Origin: Neocallimastix lanati (nom. inval.)
Lineage: Eukaryota; Neocallimastigomycota; Neocallimastigomycetes; Neocallimastigales; Neocallimastigaceae
Length of the DNA stretch: 64,000 bases
Assembly: GCA_016946835.1 (NCBI GenBank)
Contig: JACVTC010000148.1
Coordinates: forward strand, 130,001-194,000
Direction of reading: 5' to 3'
The translations under genes and the position numbers were made by a program. A model generated the notes under the pieces. That model searched no databases and was not told the origin of the DNA. It saw only the letters and a program-made list of their open reading frames with translations. Of the stretch, positions 12,863 through 26,368 are shown piece by piece. The first letter of the stretch is position 1. Every line of letters starts with the position of its first letter.

Positions 12863-13714
12863 AAGACTGGAATTAACGAGAGGGGAGGACAATAGGGCCT
12901 TCAGTTTCTCATTGGATTCTTTTTTTTTTTTTTTCTTGTATAAAACATTTAATATATAGAATGTTAATTAGTTTTGTATATAATGAATAACTATTATAAA
13001 TAGACATTATTATTAATATTAATAAATAAATTTTACTTTTATCTTTTTTTTTTTTTTTTATTATTACTATAACAAAATTTCAACTATTTAATTTAAAAAA
13101 AAAAAAAAAAAATTATAATAATAATGGGATAAAATTAATGTTATAAAACATTATTACTCATGTATTAGATTTAAAAAAATTTTTTTTTTTTAGTTGTATG
13201 TGTCTTGGGATGTAGATATATTATTTTTTTTATATTAATTATTATATATAATTTGATAATAAGGTTATAATTAAAGTAGTATGTAATGATACTGTGTACA
13301 CTTTACTATCATCATTTTTTATCAAAATTCATATAATAACATAATATTTTCAATTTCAATTTTTAAAAATTGAATTTAAATATCAAACAACCTCAGCTCT
13401 TATTAAATTGTAAATTAAATATATAAATTTATATTTAAATCAAATAGAAATGACAAATATATAATTTTCCATTAAATATAGGTTTTTTAAGAATTGAATA
13501 TTTATTATAAATGTTATTACGGATAATATTACAATAAATGCGTTATTTATATGGAAAATTATTAAATAAAATTTTATTAATTGTATGTAATATATAATAT
13601 ATAGAATTAACATTTGGATTATTACATATAATAATAACAAATATAATTCATTAATTTAATATAATTAAAATAAATATATTTATTAAATATATATATTTAT
13701 AGAAATATTTTTAA

Positions 13715-13745
<31 letters not shown>

Positions 13746-14677
13746 ATAAAATTTCTTATTTTGACATATTAATTATTAATATGTTAAAGATAAAAATTGT
13801 TATTTGCAAATAACTATTATTATTATGGATTGAAGTTTTTTATTAGCATTATTTTTTATAATTATTTTTATTAATATTATTTTTTATAATTGCTTATTAT
13901 CATTATTATTATTATACTAATATTAAATATTTTTAAATATTTTATAATTTATTAAAGATGAAATAAATAGCATATATATTTAGTTAAAATATCATTATAT
14001 CAATATTGTAATATTAATTTTATTATTAAAGTTATTATTATTACTATCTTTATATCAATATATTTTTTTTTTTTTTTAAAAGATATAATATAAAAAAAAA
14101 AATTTTAATTTATATTTTATTATATTATTGATTATACATAATTTTAACCAATAATATTAATGAACTATATTTTTTTATTTTTTAATTTATCTTAAACAAT
14201 TTTCAAAATAATTTTGTTTCATTTTTTTTAAATAATATATAATTTATTATAGGAGATTAAAATTAATAAAGAATAAGTGGGTACCTTATTATGTATTAAT
14301 TTAAAGTAGTGGGTACCTTCATGTATAATTTTTTTTCCCTAAAATAATAATAATTACAAAAAAAATTTATTATAAAATAAAGTTTTAAGAAATAAATAAA
14401 TAAATTAATTTTTTTTTCTATTTTATGACTTAAAGAAAACAACAAAACGGTAAATTTGATAGTATATATATATTTATATCTTTTTTTTTTTTTTTTTTAA
14501 TATTAAATTTTAAATTCATAGAATATTATTAATTAAAATAATTTTAAAACATTTAAAGTCTATATAGGTATTAAGTAAAAAGGAAAAAAAAAAAAATATA
14601 TATATATATATAATAGTAAAATAGAGATTTTTATTTTATATAATTGAATATAATTTAATTGACAACAGTTCTTACAA

Positions 14678-14719
<42 letters not shown>

Positions 14720-15322
14720 TATATTGTATAATAATAAAACACAAATTGAATAAAATCGATTTAAGATATTAATAATTATACCAAATAAAGAAAAGTCATT
14801 CTCTCATTTTATTTTTTTTTTTATTTTATTTTTATTTTTATAAAAATTAAATAATAAAAATTTATTGAATATTTTAATTTAAACTTAAATTGAATATATT
14901 TGATTAAAGAAATTATTAATCAAAAAAATAACAACAATAAAATAATAAAATAAATATATAAATATATATATATATATATAAAAGAAAAAGTATCACATAT
15001 TAAAAAACTATTTTTTCTATTGGTTATTTAAAATTTTTAAAAGAGAAATAGAAAAGTAGAAAGTAAAATAAGAACTATATGTAATTATATAAATATTAAA
15101 TATTTTCTTTTTTTTTTTTTTTTTTAAAAATTTTTTTTTTTTTTAAAATTTTAAATTAATAAAAAAAATATATATTTATATTATAAAGAATATAATAAAA
15201 CTTTTATAAAAATATAAAAAAGTAATTGTCAATATTATAATTACTATTTTTTTTTTTTTTTGAAATTTAGTGCAATAACTTAGTTCAATAAAAATATATA
15301 ATTAAATATCGTATAGATATTG

Positions 15323-15362
<40 letters not shown>

Positions 15363-15741
15363 AAGGGTAAAAAAAAACAGTAAAATATAAAAAAACATTG
15401 AAAATAATAATGTATAAAAAAGTTAAATAAATTAAAATAAAAAAAATAAAATAAAATAAAAATAAAATAAAATAAAAATAATAAAATAAAATAGAAATAA
15501 AATAGAAATAAAATAGAAATAAAAGATAATATAGAAATAAAAAATAAAATAAATAGTTAATAAAATAAAATCTAAAATATTAATAAAAAAAAATAAAATA
15601 AATTGTTAATTGTAATAAAAAAATTTAAGGTATTAATAAAATAAAAAAAAAAAAAAATAATAAAAATAATATAAAAATAAAATAAAAAAAAAAAATAAAA
15701 TTAAAATAAAAAAAAAATAAAAATAAAAAAAATAATTAAAA
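12317..15741. other. AT-rich intergenic DNA between genes A and B
   Basis: No intact gene. Long homopolymers and AT/ATT microsatellites are present. A relic of an unidentified repeat lies at about 12,862-12,920. The words AGTGGGTACCTT and AAGTGGGTACCTT occur twice at about 14,275-14,325. A-rich AAATAAAATAG-type repeats fill about 15,430-15,560 and lead into the gene B start. The open frame at 13,440-13,640 (minus) is hydrophobic AT-biased translation with no support. Confidence 0.6.
12862..12920 (-). mobile_element. Short relic of an unidentified coding-type repeat
   Basis: A GC-richer patch that matches 58,728-58,806: both have ACTGG, ATTAACGA, GACAATAG and TTCAGT in the same order, then CATT(A)GATTC. 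Read on the minus strand, both open as ESNE followed by an LK.LLS segment, so the parent was probably protein-coding. Family unknown. Confidence 0.5.
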
Positions 15742-17452
15742 ATGTTGACTTTTGAAGAACTAGATGCCTTACAAGCTACAAGAAGTTACTTTATTGAAGA
15801 TAGAACAGATGCTTCTGTTATAGATTGGATAAGGAGTAAAGGAACAAATTTTACCTGTTATATAAATTATTTAAATAGTCTTGACAATGAAAAAGAATTA
15901 AATAATAAAATTGATGTAATAAGAACTATAATATATGCTTTTAATAAACCACTTCAATTTACTTTTTTCTACTGGACGTTGTTACTTTTTATTCTACATA
16001 AATTTAATTTTAAAAAACCATTAATGAAAATAATTTTAGTTCATTTCATATTACGGTAAATATTTTATTAACAATAATATAAGAAAATTTTAATAATAAT
16101 AATAAATGTTATTTATTATAATTAATATATTTAATAAATGATAATAATAATTAAAAAAAAAAAATTTTTTTCTTTTGTGAAAATATATATATATATATAT
16201 ATAATACTAATATGTACCAATTTTTTATAATCTTATATATAATTATTTTAATTTCAATAGTTCTATTGGAGACATTTTGAATAAATTAGGTGATTTGATG
16301 CCCAATTATTATGCTACAACTAAAACTGTAACCTCAACTAATGAAACTATTTATGGTTGTCAATTTAATTCACCATCACCAGAAATGCATCCATTAAAAT
16401 GGGTTTTAACTCGTCAGATTGGTTGTATTTTCTGGTGTACTGGTGAAATCGTAGCGGATTGGTATCCATTACTTCGAACTAAAGCGGTATGTGATGATAA
16501 AAAATCTATACGTACCATTTACGTTACATGTGGTATATTTAATTTTTTCAAAATTTTGTTAATTATTTATCATTTCACGCTCAGTCCTTCCAAATTATAT
16601 ACTGATGAAGGGGTCTACGATAAAAAAGCAATTGATATGTTTTACTTCAAATATTGGGTAATTCAATTAAGTATTATTTATGCTTCTGCGATCTATGATG
16701 CTTCGGTTTATTTTGTTTTAAAGAGGTACTTCGATAAAATGAATAATTATAGTGAATTCGGATTTATTGCAAAATTTAAGGCTATATCTGAATACAGAAT
16801 TCTTATTTCTGCAGTAGTTTGTGCCATCTTTTTACCTATTATTTCATTAACTATCTTAATGAAATTTTATTACTACATACGTTATGATTATCACAATTTA
16901 GAATTTTCCTTTGATGAAATTAGACAAACCATTAATAACGTACAATACTTTATGATTTTTATTGATCAAATTTTATTAATAAATTCAAGAAATGAAACAG
17001 CTCTAGAAATTTCTCGTCCAAAAAGTATTATGCTTTCACCAGGCAATAGTAATAACGATATTTATAAAAGTAATAGTATTACCAGTAATAATATCATCAG
17101 CTCTTCTAATGCCTATAATAGTAACAATATTATGAGCTCAACTAATACCATCAGTAATGATAATATTATAAGCTCAGCTAATGCTATCAATAGCAACAAT
17201 AATACCAATTATTATAAAAATAAATATAGTACAAATAATACATCAATGAGTAATCCAGGTGTGCTATTAAAAAATAATACATGTAATTATCTCTATAGTA
17301 ATTCCTATTCCAATCAAAATTTAAGAAGAAGTAATAGCAATTATTTATTCAATTATACTAAGAGTTCAACGGAACCCATTATTAAAATTGGGAATACGAA
17401 TAATGATGAAAAAGTCAAAAATATTGGTCATTCCAGATCGGTTTATAATTAA
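15742..17452 (+). CDS. Tandem-family gene B: multi-pass membrane protein, unknown function
   Basis: Exons 15,742-16,055 and 16,261-17,452 with a 205-bp phase-2 intron at the same place as in the other members (HFILR-S-IGD) give 501 residues. Start chosen at the first Met (MLTFEELDAL). The core matches gene A closely: TNFTCY near the N-terminus, IDVIRTIIYAFNKPLQFTFF before the first helix, HPLKWVLTRQIGC, ADWYPLLRTKA, a YWVIQLSIIYAS helix and FSFDEIRQTINNVQYFMIFI. The C-terminal tail is long (about 150 residues), rich in Asn, Ser and Thr, and contains three imperfect repeats of a 17-18-residue motif built on SNNIISS/SNNIMSS/NDNIISS. It ends HSRSVYN and lacks the NGI..EWN end found in A and C. 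No domain is recognised. Confidence 0.87.
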
Positions 17453-19627
17453 GGTTACTACTTACTTAAAAAAAAAATAAATAAATAATAATTTTTAATG
17501 GAATAAATTTTGTTCTGAATTATATAAATATTTATATTTATATGGAGAATATTAGTATAATTGATTTATAAAAAATAATTAATTTAAAAAATACAAAAAA
17601 AAAAAAAAAAATTAGATATCAGAGGTTATTATTAATTTTTAAAAAAATGAATAAATTATTGATAATAATTTGTATTTATATATATTATATATACATATAA
17701 GTTATTTTTTTTTTTATGATTAGGATTTTTTTAATTATAAATTTTTTAAAAAAGTTTTCTGTAGGTATAGAAAAAAAAAATATGTATTGATATAAAAAAA
17801 TTTGTAATATAAAATTTAAAGACATTATAATTAATTTCAAACTAAATAATAATAATAATAATTATAAGAATAAGAATAATTATAATAATAATAATAATAA
17901 TAAAATCATAAACGCTTTTGAAACTTATTAAAAAAAAAAAGTTTATAAGTTTAAAAATTAAAACAAAATTTAATAAAAAAAAAAAAAAAATTATATTAAA
18001 AAATAATAATTATATAAAATAAATAGAAAAATGATGATTTTAATTAAAACTAATAATAAAAATAGTAGAATTATGATTAAAAATATTTTAATTGTGTATA
18101 ATAAATTTTATTATAATATTTCTTTTTTTGTACTATATATAAATTATTTTTTATAATTATTATTATTATTATTTTATTCTTTTTCTTTTTAGAATATTAT
18201 AATATTATAATATTAGTATATAATAATTTTATAAATATTTTTCAAATGAATTATAAGACATTATTTCTATAAAGAACAATCTTTCCATTTTGAAATTTGA
18301 AATACTATATTTTATATATTTATATATATATTTATATAAATAGAAATTTATAATTAAAATTTAGTTATATTAAGAGAGGTCATATATATTAATCATGATA
18401 TTAAAAATATGTCATCTAGTTTCTAAGCTATGTATTTTGGATAGATAATATTATTAATTTATTAATAATGAATTTAAATTAATTTTATAAAGGAAAATAA
18501 TATAAAAGTTTTATTTTATTACTATTAAATAAAAGATACTTTATTTAGTAAATACAAAGAATTTTTTTTTTTTTTTTTTATTAAGAAATAAAAATTTAAT
18601 AATTTAATTTTATACGATTATTATATTCAATTATTTTTAATATATTTTAATATTTAATAAAATTGATATTAATTTTTTTTTAATTATAATAATAAAAATA
18701 GCAAAAGAACAATAATGTCAAGATTAAAAATATATAGAAATATTTATATTTTTATTAAGAGCATAAAATTTTAATTATTTAAAGTAATATTTTAATATTT
18801 ACTAAATATTTTTAAAATATTTAATTATAACCGAATTATTTTATAATATTTTTAATGTTAATTTTTAATTATAACAAAACATTTTAATATATCATAATAT
18901 TTAGTTAATTTTTTTTATAATCTTAAATTATTAAATTTAATAGTTATACTATGAGAGGTAATAATATTTTTAAAGAAAAAAAAATTTAAAATTTTAATAA
19001 AATCATATTCTTCTTATCTTCTTTTAATAAAAAGTAATTAATAATAAAATAAATAAAGATTTTAAAAATCATATTTCTTTTATTATTATTTTTTTTTAAT
19101 GCAATATAAAAGTAATAATAATATAATATAACTAATTTAATATATATAATTATTTCATTAGCTTGCAAAATTAAAATTAATTGGAAATTAAATAATTTTA
19201 ATTTTTCCAATATAATAACAAATAAAATATATATAATAAATCAATTTAAGAAATTAATTTTTTTATTTTTTAATTTTTTTACTTTTTTTTTTTTTTTTTG
19301 TTTGTTTTATTATTCCTTTTACAAAAGTATTTTATTATTATATACTTTTTATTATTTTTTTATTTTTTTATTTTGGTTAATTTTTATTAATTTTATTTTC
19401 TTAATTTTTTTTTTTTTTTAATTTTTTTTCTTTATACTATATATTATTTTTTAATTCTTAAAAAAGAATTTTTTTAATAAAAAATATATTAAATTTAATA
19501 ATACGAATTCAATTTATTATATTTTATTTTAATTTTAATAATTAGGCAAAAATTAATTCCACACATTTATAAATTTAAACTCAAAATTTTAATATTAATT
19601 TTTTAATGTTACTATTATTAGAACTTT

Positions 19628-19684
19628 TAATATAATATAATATAATATAATATAATATAATATAATATAATATAATATAATATT
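19628..19684. repeat. (AATAT)n microsatellite
   Basis: About 11 perfect AATAT units, read directly. Confidence 0.9.
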
Positions 19685-19895
19685 ATATGCATAAAATATT
19701 TTAATTATAAAATAATATTTTTTATTAATATAAATAATATTTAAATTAATAATAATATTATTTTAATAATAAAAATTAATGAAATTAAAATGTAATTTAT
19801 AATATTTAATTTTTATTTTAATTGAATCATTATTTTTTAATATTATATATATATATATAAATACTATAAATTCCTTTTTAAATTACAAATATTTT

Positions 19896-19959
19896 AGAAG
19901 AAATTGTATATATTCTAATAAAATTATAGAAGAAATTGTATATATTCTAATAAAATTAT
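19896..19959. repeat. 32-bp perfect tandem duplication
   Basis: Two adjacent identical copies of a unit beginning AGAAGAAATTGTATATATTC and ending AAAATTAT. Flanking AATATTT and AAATATTT words are present. No function seen. Confidence 0.85.
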
Positions 19960-20309
19960 AAAGTAAAATATTTGTATATAGTGTATATATAATAATAATT
20001 AATAAAAAAAAAATAAAGATAATTGTAAATAAAATATATATAGTTTCTTATTATTACAAATGTACATGATTATTTAAAAAATATATTTAATTTTTTTTTT
20101 TTTTTTAAAAAAAATATCAATTATTCATTTAAAATAAATAAGATTAAAAATATTAAATAAACTTTTAAAAAAATAAAAAATAATTTAGTTGTAGTATAAA
20201 ATATACAAAGATTTATAATAATATATTATGAAATAATATAATATGAAATAATACATAAATAATAAAAATAATAATACTAAAGAAAAAAAATAATTATAGT
20301 AAAAGATAC

Positions 20310-20350
<41 letters not shown>

Positions 20351-20352
20351 AG

Positions 20353-22116
20353 ATGAAAAATTTAGAATTAGAAAGAAAATATTTTATAGAGAATGGAGAA
20401 AAAGCTTCTTACTTTCAATGGTTAAGAAGTAAAGGAACAAACTTTACTTGTTATGAAATGTATATGAATAGTCTAAATGAAGAACAATACATTAATAATA
20501 AAATTAGTGTAATAAGAACCATTATATATGCCTTTAATAAACCTATACAATTTACCTTTTTTTACTGGACATTATTAATTTTAATATTACATAAATTTAA
20601 TTTTAAAAAGCCTATTATAAAAATTGTTCTTGTTCACTTCATATTACGGTAAATATTACATATATATATTTAAAATAATAATAAAAATAAAAATAAAAAT
20701 AATAAAAAACATAAAAAAAAAAAAAGTTAAATATTAATATATATTATAAAAAAAAAAAACAAAAAAATTTCACTTTTATAAAATATATTTATACAACATA
20801 GTGTATCAGGTGATATAGTAGATAAATTCGGTGATTTAATGCCACGCTATTATGCTAATACCCCAATCACCGATAAGGATGGTAACACTATTGGTTATCA
20901 ATGTAAATATGATTCTAGCTCACCTGAAATGCATCCATTAAAATGGTTTTTAACTCGACAGATTGGTTGTATGCTTTGGTGTCTCGGTGAAATGGTTGCC
21001 GATTGGTATCCATTACTTCGTACGAGAGCAGCAGCCAAGGATCAACAATATATTTGGATTGTATATATAACTTGTGGAATATTTAACTTTTCAAAACTTT
21101 TACTAATTATAATCCATTGGTTGCTCAGTCCGACAAAATTATATGATGAACATGGCGTTTACCAAAAGAAAAAAATAGATTTATTTTATTTCGACTATTG
21201 GATTATCCAATTAAGTATCATATATGCCTCCTTTATTTACGATTTTTCTGTTTATTATGTTATAAAAAAAAGTTTATCTGAAGTTAATAATAATCAAATT
21301 AGTTTCTTAAAGAAATTCAAGTCCTTTTCTCAATATAGAATTCTTGTTTCAGCCTGGGTTGGTGCCGTTTTTTTACCAATTATATCCTTTACCATCATTA
21401 TTAAATTTTATTTTTACCTTAAATATGACTATCATAATTTAGAGTTTACTTTTGATGAAATTAGACAATCCATTAATAATCTTCAATATTTCATGATTTT
21501 CATTGATCAAGTTTTATTAATTCGTTCCAATGAAGAAGAGTCAGAATATACCTTTGATATTAGTTATGATAATCATCTTGGAAAATATAATATAAGTTAT
21601 ACTCTAAACAATAATAATACTTTAATCAATAGTAGTAATCCAAGTAGTTCAATGGACCAAAGTTTCTGTAGAAGTTATAATGATCAATCCATGCATAGAA
21701 AATGTAGTAACAGTAATAGTTTGAATACTTTATATGAAAATAGTTTTGATAACCAATCCATTTATAGAACAAATCGTAGTAACAGTTATAGTAGTAACAT
21801 ATATTATAATAATCTTAATAATCTTAATAACAGAAATAATAATAATATTAATAGTGAAAATCAACCAATGTATAGATATAATCATAGTACTGGCAGTAGT
21901 AGCGGCTCAATCTATAATAATGAATATCAAAGCTCAGTAATAAATAATCATAATAATAATTTATTGAATGACAATAGAAACAATATATTCAATAATAGTT
22001 ATTACAATAATAATATCAATTATAATATAAGTAATAATAACGACAACAATAACAGGGAACATAATTATGATAAATTTAATGGTATTGATTGGGAATGGAA
22101 TTTTTTAAGTAAATAA
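20353..22116 (+). CDS. Tandem-family gene C: multi-pass membrane protein, unknown function
   Basis: Exons 20,353-20,648 and 20,802-22,116, with a 153-bp phase-2 intron, give 536 residues, the longest of the four. The acceptor at 20,800-20,801 gives LR-VSGDIVDKFGDLMPRYYAN, one residue more than the paralogs at the junction; the next AG downstream would put a stop in frame. The core keeps TNFTCY, HPLKWFLTRQIGC, ADWYPLLRTRA, a DYWIIQLSIIYAS helix, LSEVNN, YRILVSAWVGAVFLP and FDEIRQSINNLQYFMIFIDQ. The tail (about 200 residues) is very rich in Asn, Ser and Tyr with repeated SFDNQS/NDQSM/NQPMYR words, but ends YDKFNGIDWEWNFLSK, nearly the same as gene A. That shared end argues for a selected C-terminal motif. 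Function unknown. Confidence 0.87.
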
Positions 22117-24863
22117 ATTCTATTTTCATTTCATGAAAAAAATATATCTATCTGTATAATACTAATAAAATATATATGAATAATCTTAATAATAAAATAT
22201 TTAAAAAATATTTTAAATAATAATAAAAAAAAAAAAAAAAAAGTTCTGTTTATAAATATAAAATTTTATATACAACCATTTAATTGAATATCAATTTTGA
22301 TATATATATGTACTTTTTGTATATAATAGTAATTTATAAATTATAATACATATATATTCATTTTTTATCCACAACCATTTTCATAATTTATTTTCATAAT
22401 TTCAAAAATTCTTTAACGTAATTTATTATAAATATAATAAATATCTATTTGAATCTTTCGAATCATTAATTTAAATTAATTTTAATTAATAAACTTTAAT
22501 TATAATCATCTTCAATGATTAATAATTAATATTAATGAATATCAGCCAATAAAATTTCTGTAGAAATAAATAAAAAAAAAAAAAATTTTTTTAAAAAAAT
22601 TAGAATATTTAAAAAAAAAAAAAGTAAATTTGGATCTTTTTATTTTATTTTAGTATATATATATGTATATATATATATATTTTTATTTTTTTAATTTTTA
22701 TTTATTTATTTATTTATTTTTTTTGATTTTTTTTTTTTAATTTTAAAAATTTTAAAAAATTTTTAAATATAAATAATAAATAATAATAAATAAATAAATA
22801 AATAATAAATAAATTCATGAATATATTTATTTATATATAATAATAAGAAGAAGAAACTATGTTTATGTTAAATAGGCATAGTAGAAGGTTTATAACTTCT
22901 AAATTAAATAATGTATTCATAACTACTTAATATTACATTTAATATTATAATAAATTCAACTCTTAATATAAAATTAAGTTTACTATATAAATTTAACTCA
23001 GATTTATGTTTTTGTCTATAATAATATTCCAATTCTTACTTAATAAGTAAAGAGAATTGGTATGGAACTTGGTAAAATAAAAATTTTAATGCCATGTGTT
23101 TCATTGATTTGTAACAAAAACATAAATAATAAAATTTAATCAAAAACCAATTATGAAAAAGGTTTTAAGATTATTAATGATACAGATGAAATATATATAT
23201 ATATTTTTGGAAAAACAAGATAAGTAAGGGCCATATTTCTTGAAAAATTACAATAATATGATGATAAATAGACTAATGTTAATGCATTTCTTCTAAGACA
23301 CGGAGTCCTTCATTTAAAAAGTTTTATTTTATTTATTTTGCATTTTAATAAAATTATAAAAATGAATAATAATACTATAATTTAATTTTATCTGTTTTTA
23401 ACTAAAAAAATAGATATAAACCAAAATTTATCCAAATTATATTTTAAATCAAACTTTCATTTCATATTATATAAATATTTTAATAATATTAATTATATTA
23501 TTTGTTTCGTTTTAATTATACTTTTTTATTTTTTTTTTTATTTTAAAACTTTTTGTATTCTGGCATATAATTTTAAAACTTTTTGAATGAATAAATAGCA
23601 ATATATTAAATTACAGAAAAATATAAGAAATTGATTTAAATCAACAAAAAAAAAATAAAAAATAAAAAAATAAAATAAAATAAAAAATAAACTATTGTAA
23701 TCTTAAACTTTTTTTTCATTATTTAATCTAAACATAAGTTCAAAATTATATTAATTCTTTTTTTATTATTATTGTCACAAATAAAAAACAAGTATTAATG
23801 ATTATTATAGTTTGTGTGACTGATATTATTATTAATAATAATCTTTAAAAAAAAATAAATTAAACAATAAATAATAAATAAATAATAATAAATAATAATA
23901 AATAAATAATAATAAATTAAACAATAAATAATAAATAAATAATAATAAATAATAAATAAAAAATAAATAATAAATAATAATAAATAAATAATAAATAAAT
24001 AATAAACAATAAATAATAAAAAATAAATAATAAATAAATAATAAACAATAAATAATAAACAATAAATAATAAACAATAAATAATAAAAAATAAATAATAA
24101 ATAAATAATAAATAATAAATAAATAATAATAAATAATAATAAATAAATAATAATAAATTAAACAATAAATAATAAATAAATAATAATAAATAATAATAAA
24201 TAAATAATAAACAATAAATAATAATAAATAATAATAAATAAATAATAATAAATAATAAATAAAAAATAAATAATAAATAATAATAAATAAATAATAAATA
24301 AATAATAAACAATAAATAATAAAAAATAAATAATAAATAAATAATAAACAATAAATAATAAAAAATAAATAATAAATAAATAATAAACAATAAATAATAA
24401 ATAATAAATAATAAATAAATAATAATAAATAAATAATAAAAAATAATAAATAATTGAATAATAAATAATTGAATAATAAATAATAAATAATAAATAATAA
24501 ATAATAAATAATAAATAATAAATAATAAATAATAAATAATAAATAATAAATAATAAATAATAAATAATAAATAATAAATAATATATAATAAATAATAAAT
24601 AATAAATAATAAATAATAAATAATAAATAATAAATAATAAATAATAAATAATAAATAATAAATAATAAATAATAAATAATAAATAATAAATAATAAATAA
24701 TAAATAATAAATAATAAATAATAAATAATAAATAATAAATAATTAATTATATATTACTATTTAAATGTTATTTTTTTTTTAAATCATGCCCATTTACATA
24801 GTTTCCCATTTATTTAATCATTAAATTTATCTTCTATTTTATTATTATAATTATTATTATAAC

Positions 24864-24912
<49 letters not shown>

Positions 24913-26347
24913 TTATTTTTATTTTGGAAAACCTAATATCATATAACTAATGCAATTATTAGATTTTCATTGTAATTTTAGAATACAATAATGAAAAAAG
25001 CCATTATATATGTTATAAATTATAATAAAATATATCAACAATAATATTTGTTTTTTTATATCCAGTTTCTTTTATCAAATATGATTAATAAAAAATAAAT
25101 AAATAAATAGATTAATAACAATAAATAGATAATAAAATATAATAAAAAATTATAAGAGCAATTTTTAAAAAATTATAATTATAATAATTAATAATTAATA
25201 TTAAAATTAAAATTACATAACATATTAAAATTAAAATTAAAGCTACATTTTAATATTTAATTTATTTTAATAACAATATAATATTAGTTTATTAAAAAAG
25301 TAATAATAATAAAAAAAAAAAAAAAAAAGGATTTTCATTTAGTATAATTATGTGTCATATATTAAATGTATGATATCATTTATGTATATTGTTCTATATT
25401 TTAATATAATTTAAAAGAAAAATATAATTTAAAAAATAAAATATTTTTTTTTAAGAGTTTTGTCACATAAAAAATTATAGAAAAAACATCAAAATATAAA
25501 AAATTTTAAATACATTAATATAAATTTATTATGATTATTATTATAGAAAACAGTTGAAGTAAAATTTATTATAAGATCCAACTTTTATTAGTATTTAAAT
25601 CATTTTGATAAATATTAACAATTTTCAATTCCTTTTTACTTAAAAGTTAGTAATTATTAATTATAATTTAAATTTATTCATTTATTTATTTATATATTTA
25701 TTAAATATTATATCAATATGTAACTTTAATTATTATAAAAATTTCCATAGTTTGACATATAAATTATTTTCATATAAAAATAAATTAATTATGATATATA
25801 TACATGAAATTATAATTTTTTTGTGTATTCCTTAGTTTCTTATTTAAATAATATCATTGGTTAATTTCTAACTTATAACATATAAACGGCGTTTTTGTAA
25901 TTATTTAAAGTAACCTTATATAACAATATAAAAATCATATACATAAAAAAAAAAAAAAAAAAAAAAAAAGTATTTAATTCATTATTTCTCTCTTGTTTAT
26001 TTATTCTTTTTATTTTATTTTATTTTTTTTTTTTTTTTATTATTATTTTATTAATAAAAAAATGTAGATTTTGAGAAAAAGAGAATAATATAATTAAATA
26101 AATATTATATAATACAAATATTTTTTTTTATATATGAAATTAATTGTATATATAACAGAACAATTATTAATATTTTTAATATAAATATTAATAAAAAATT
26201 GATAATTGATATTTTTTTTTATATACATTTATATACACTTTTTTTTATATTACTATACATTTATTTAATAAAAATAATAATATTAATTTTAATAATAATA
26301 ATAATTAAAAAAAAAAAAAAAATAAATATTGTTTTAATATAAATTAA
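22117..26347. other. AT-rich intergenic DNA with a large satellite between genes C and D
   Basis: No intact gene. The main content is the AATAAT/AATAAAT satellite at 23,861-24,744. A stretch at about 23,040-23,330 is slightly less AT-rich and holds short, interrupted reading-frame pieces (for example KGFKIINDTDEIYIYIFGK) that could be an old coding relic, too decayed to name. ATT runs follow at about 24,865-24,915. Confidence 0.6.
23861..24744. repeat. AATAAT/AATAAAT satellite with higher-order structure
   Basis: About 880 bp of nothing but A/T-rich units with rare C. From about 24,470 on it is almost pure AATAAAT (7-bp). The earlier part mixes AATAAT, AAAT and AATAAAC units, and the same order of variants recurs after about 300 bp (compare 23,958 with 24,259), a higher-order duplication. 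The open frames on the minus strand (MFIIYCLLFI-type) are translations of this array. Confidence 0.9.
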
Positions 26348-26368
26348 TTGAAATATAAATATTTATAT

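Larger units (their letters stand above)
17453..20352. other. AT-rich intergenic DNA between genes B and C
   Basis: No gene supported. Contains an AATAT pentanucleotide run (about 19,628-19,684), a 32-bp tandem duplication (19,896-19,959), homopolymers up to about 37 A just before gene C, and nothing coding that I can defend. Confidence 0.65.

Noticed and set aside
20801-20809. Alternative gene C acceptor at TATCAG just downstream
   Set aside because: It puts TGA in frame directly after the junction.
23795-24390. Minus-strand frames of 76-157 residues (MFIIYCLLFI)
   Set aside because: Readings of the AATAAT/AATAAAT satellite.
26348-26368. Upstream TTG start for gene D
   Set aside because: Nuclear fungal genes start with ATG; the first ATG (26,369) lies seven codons downstream and still precedes the conserved region.
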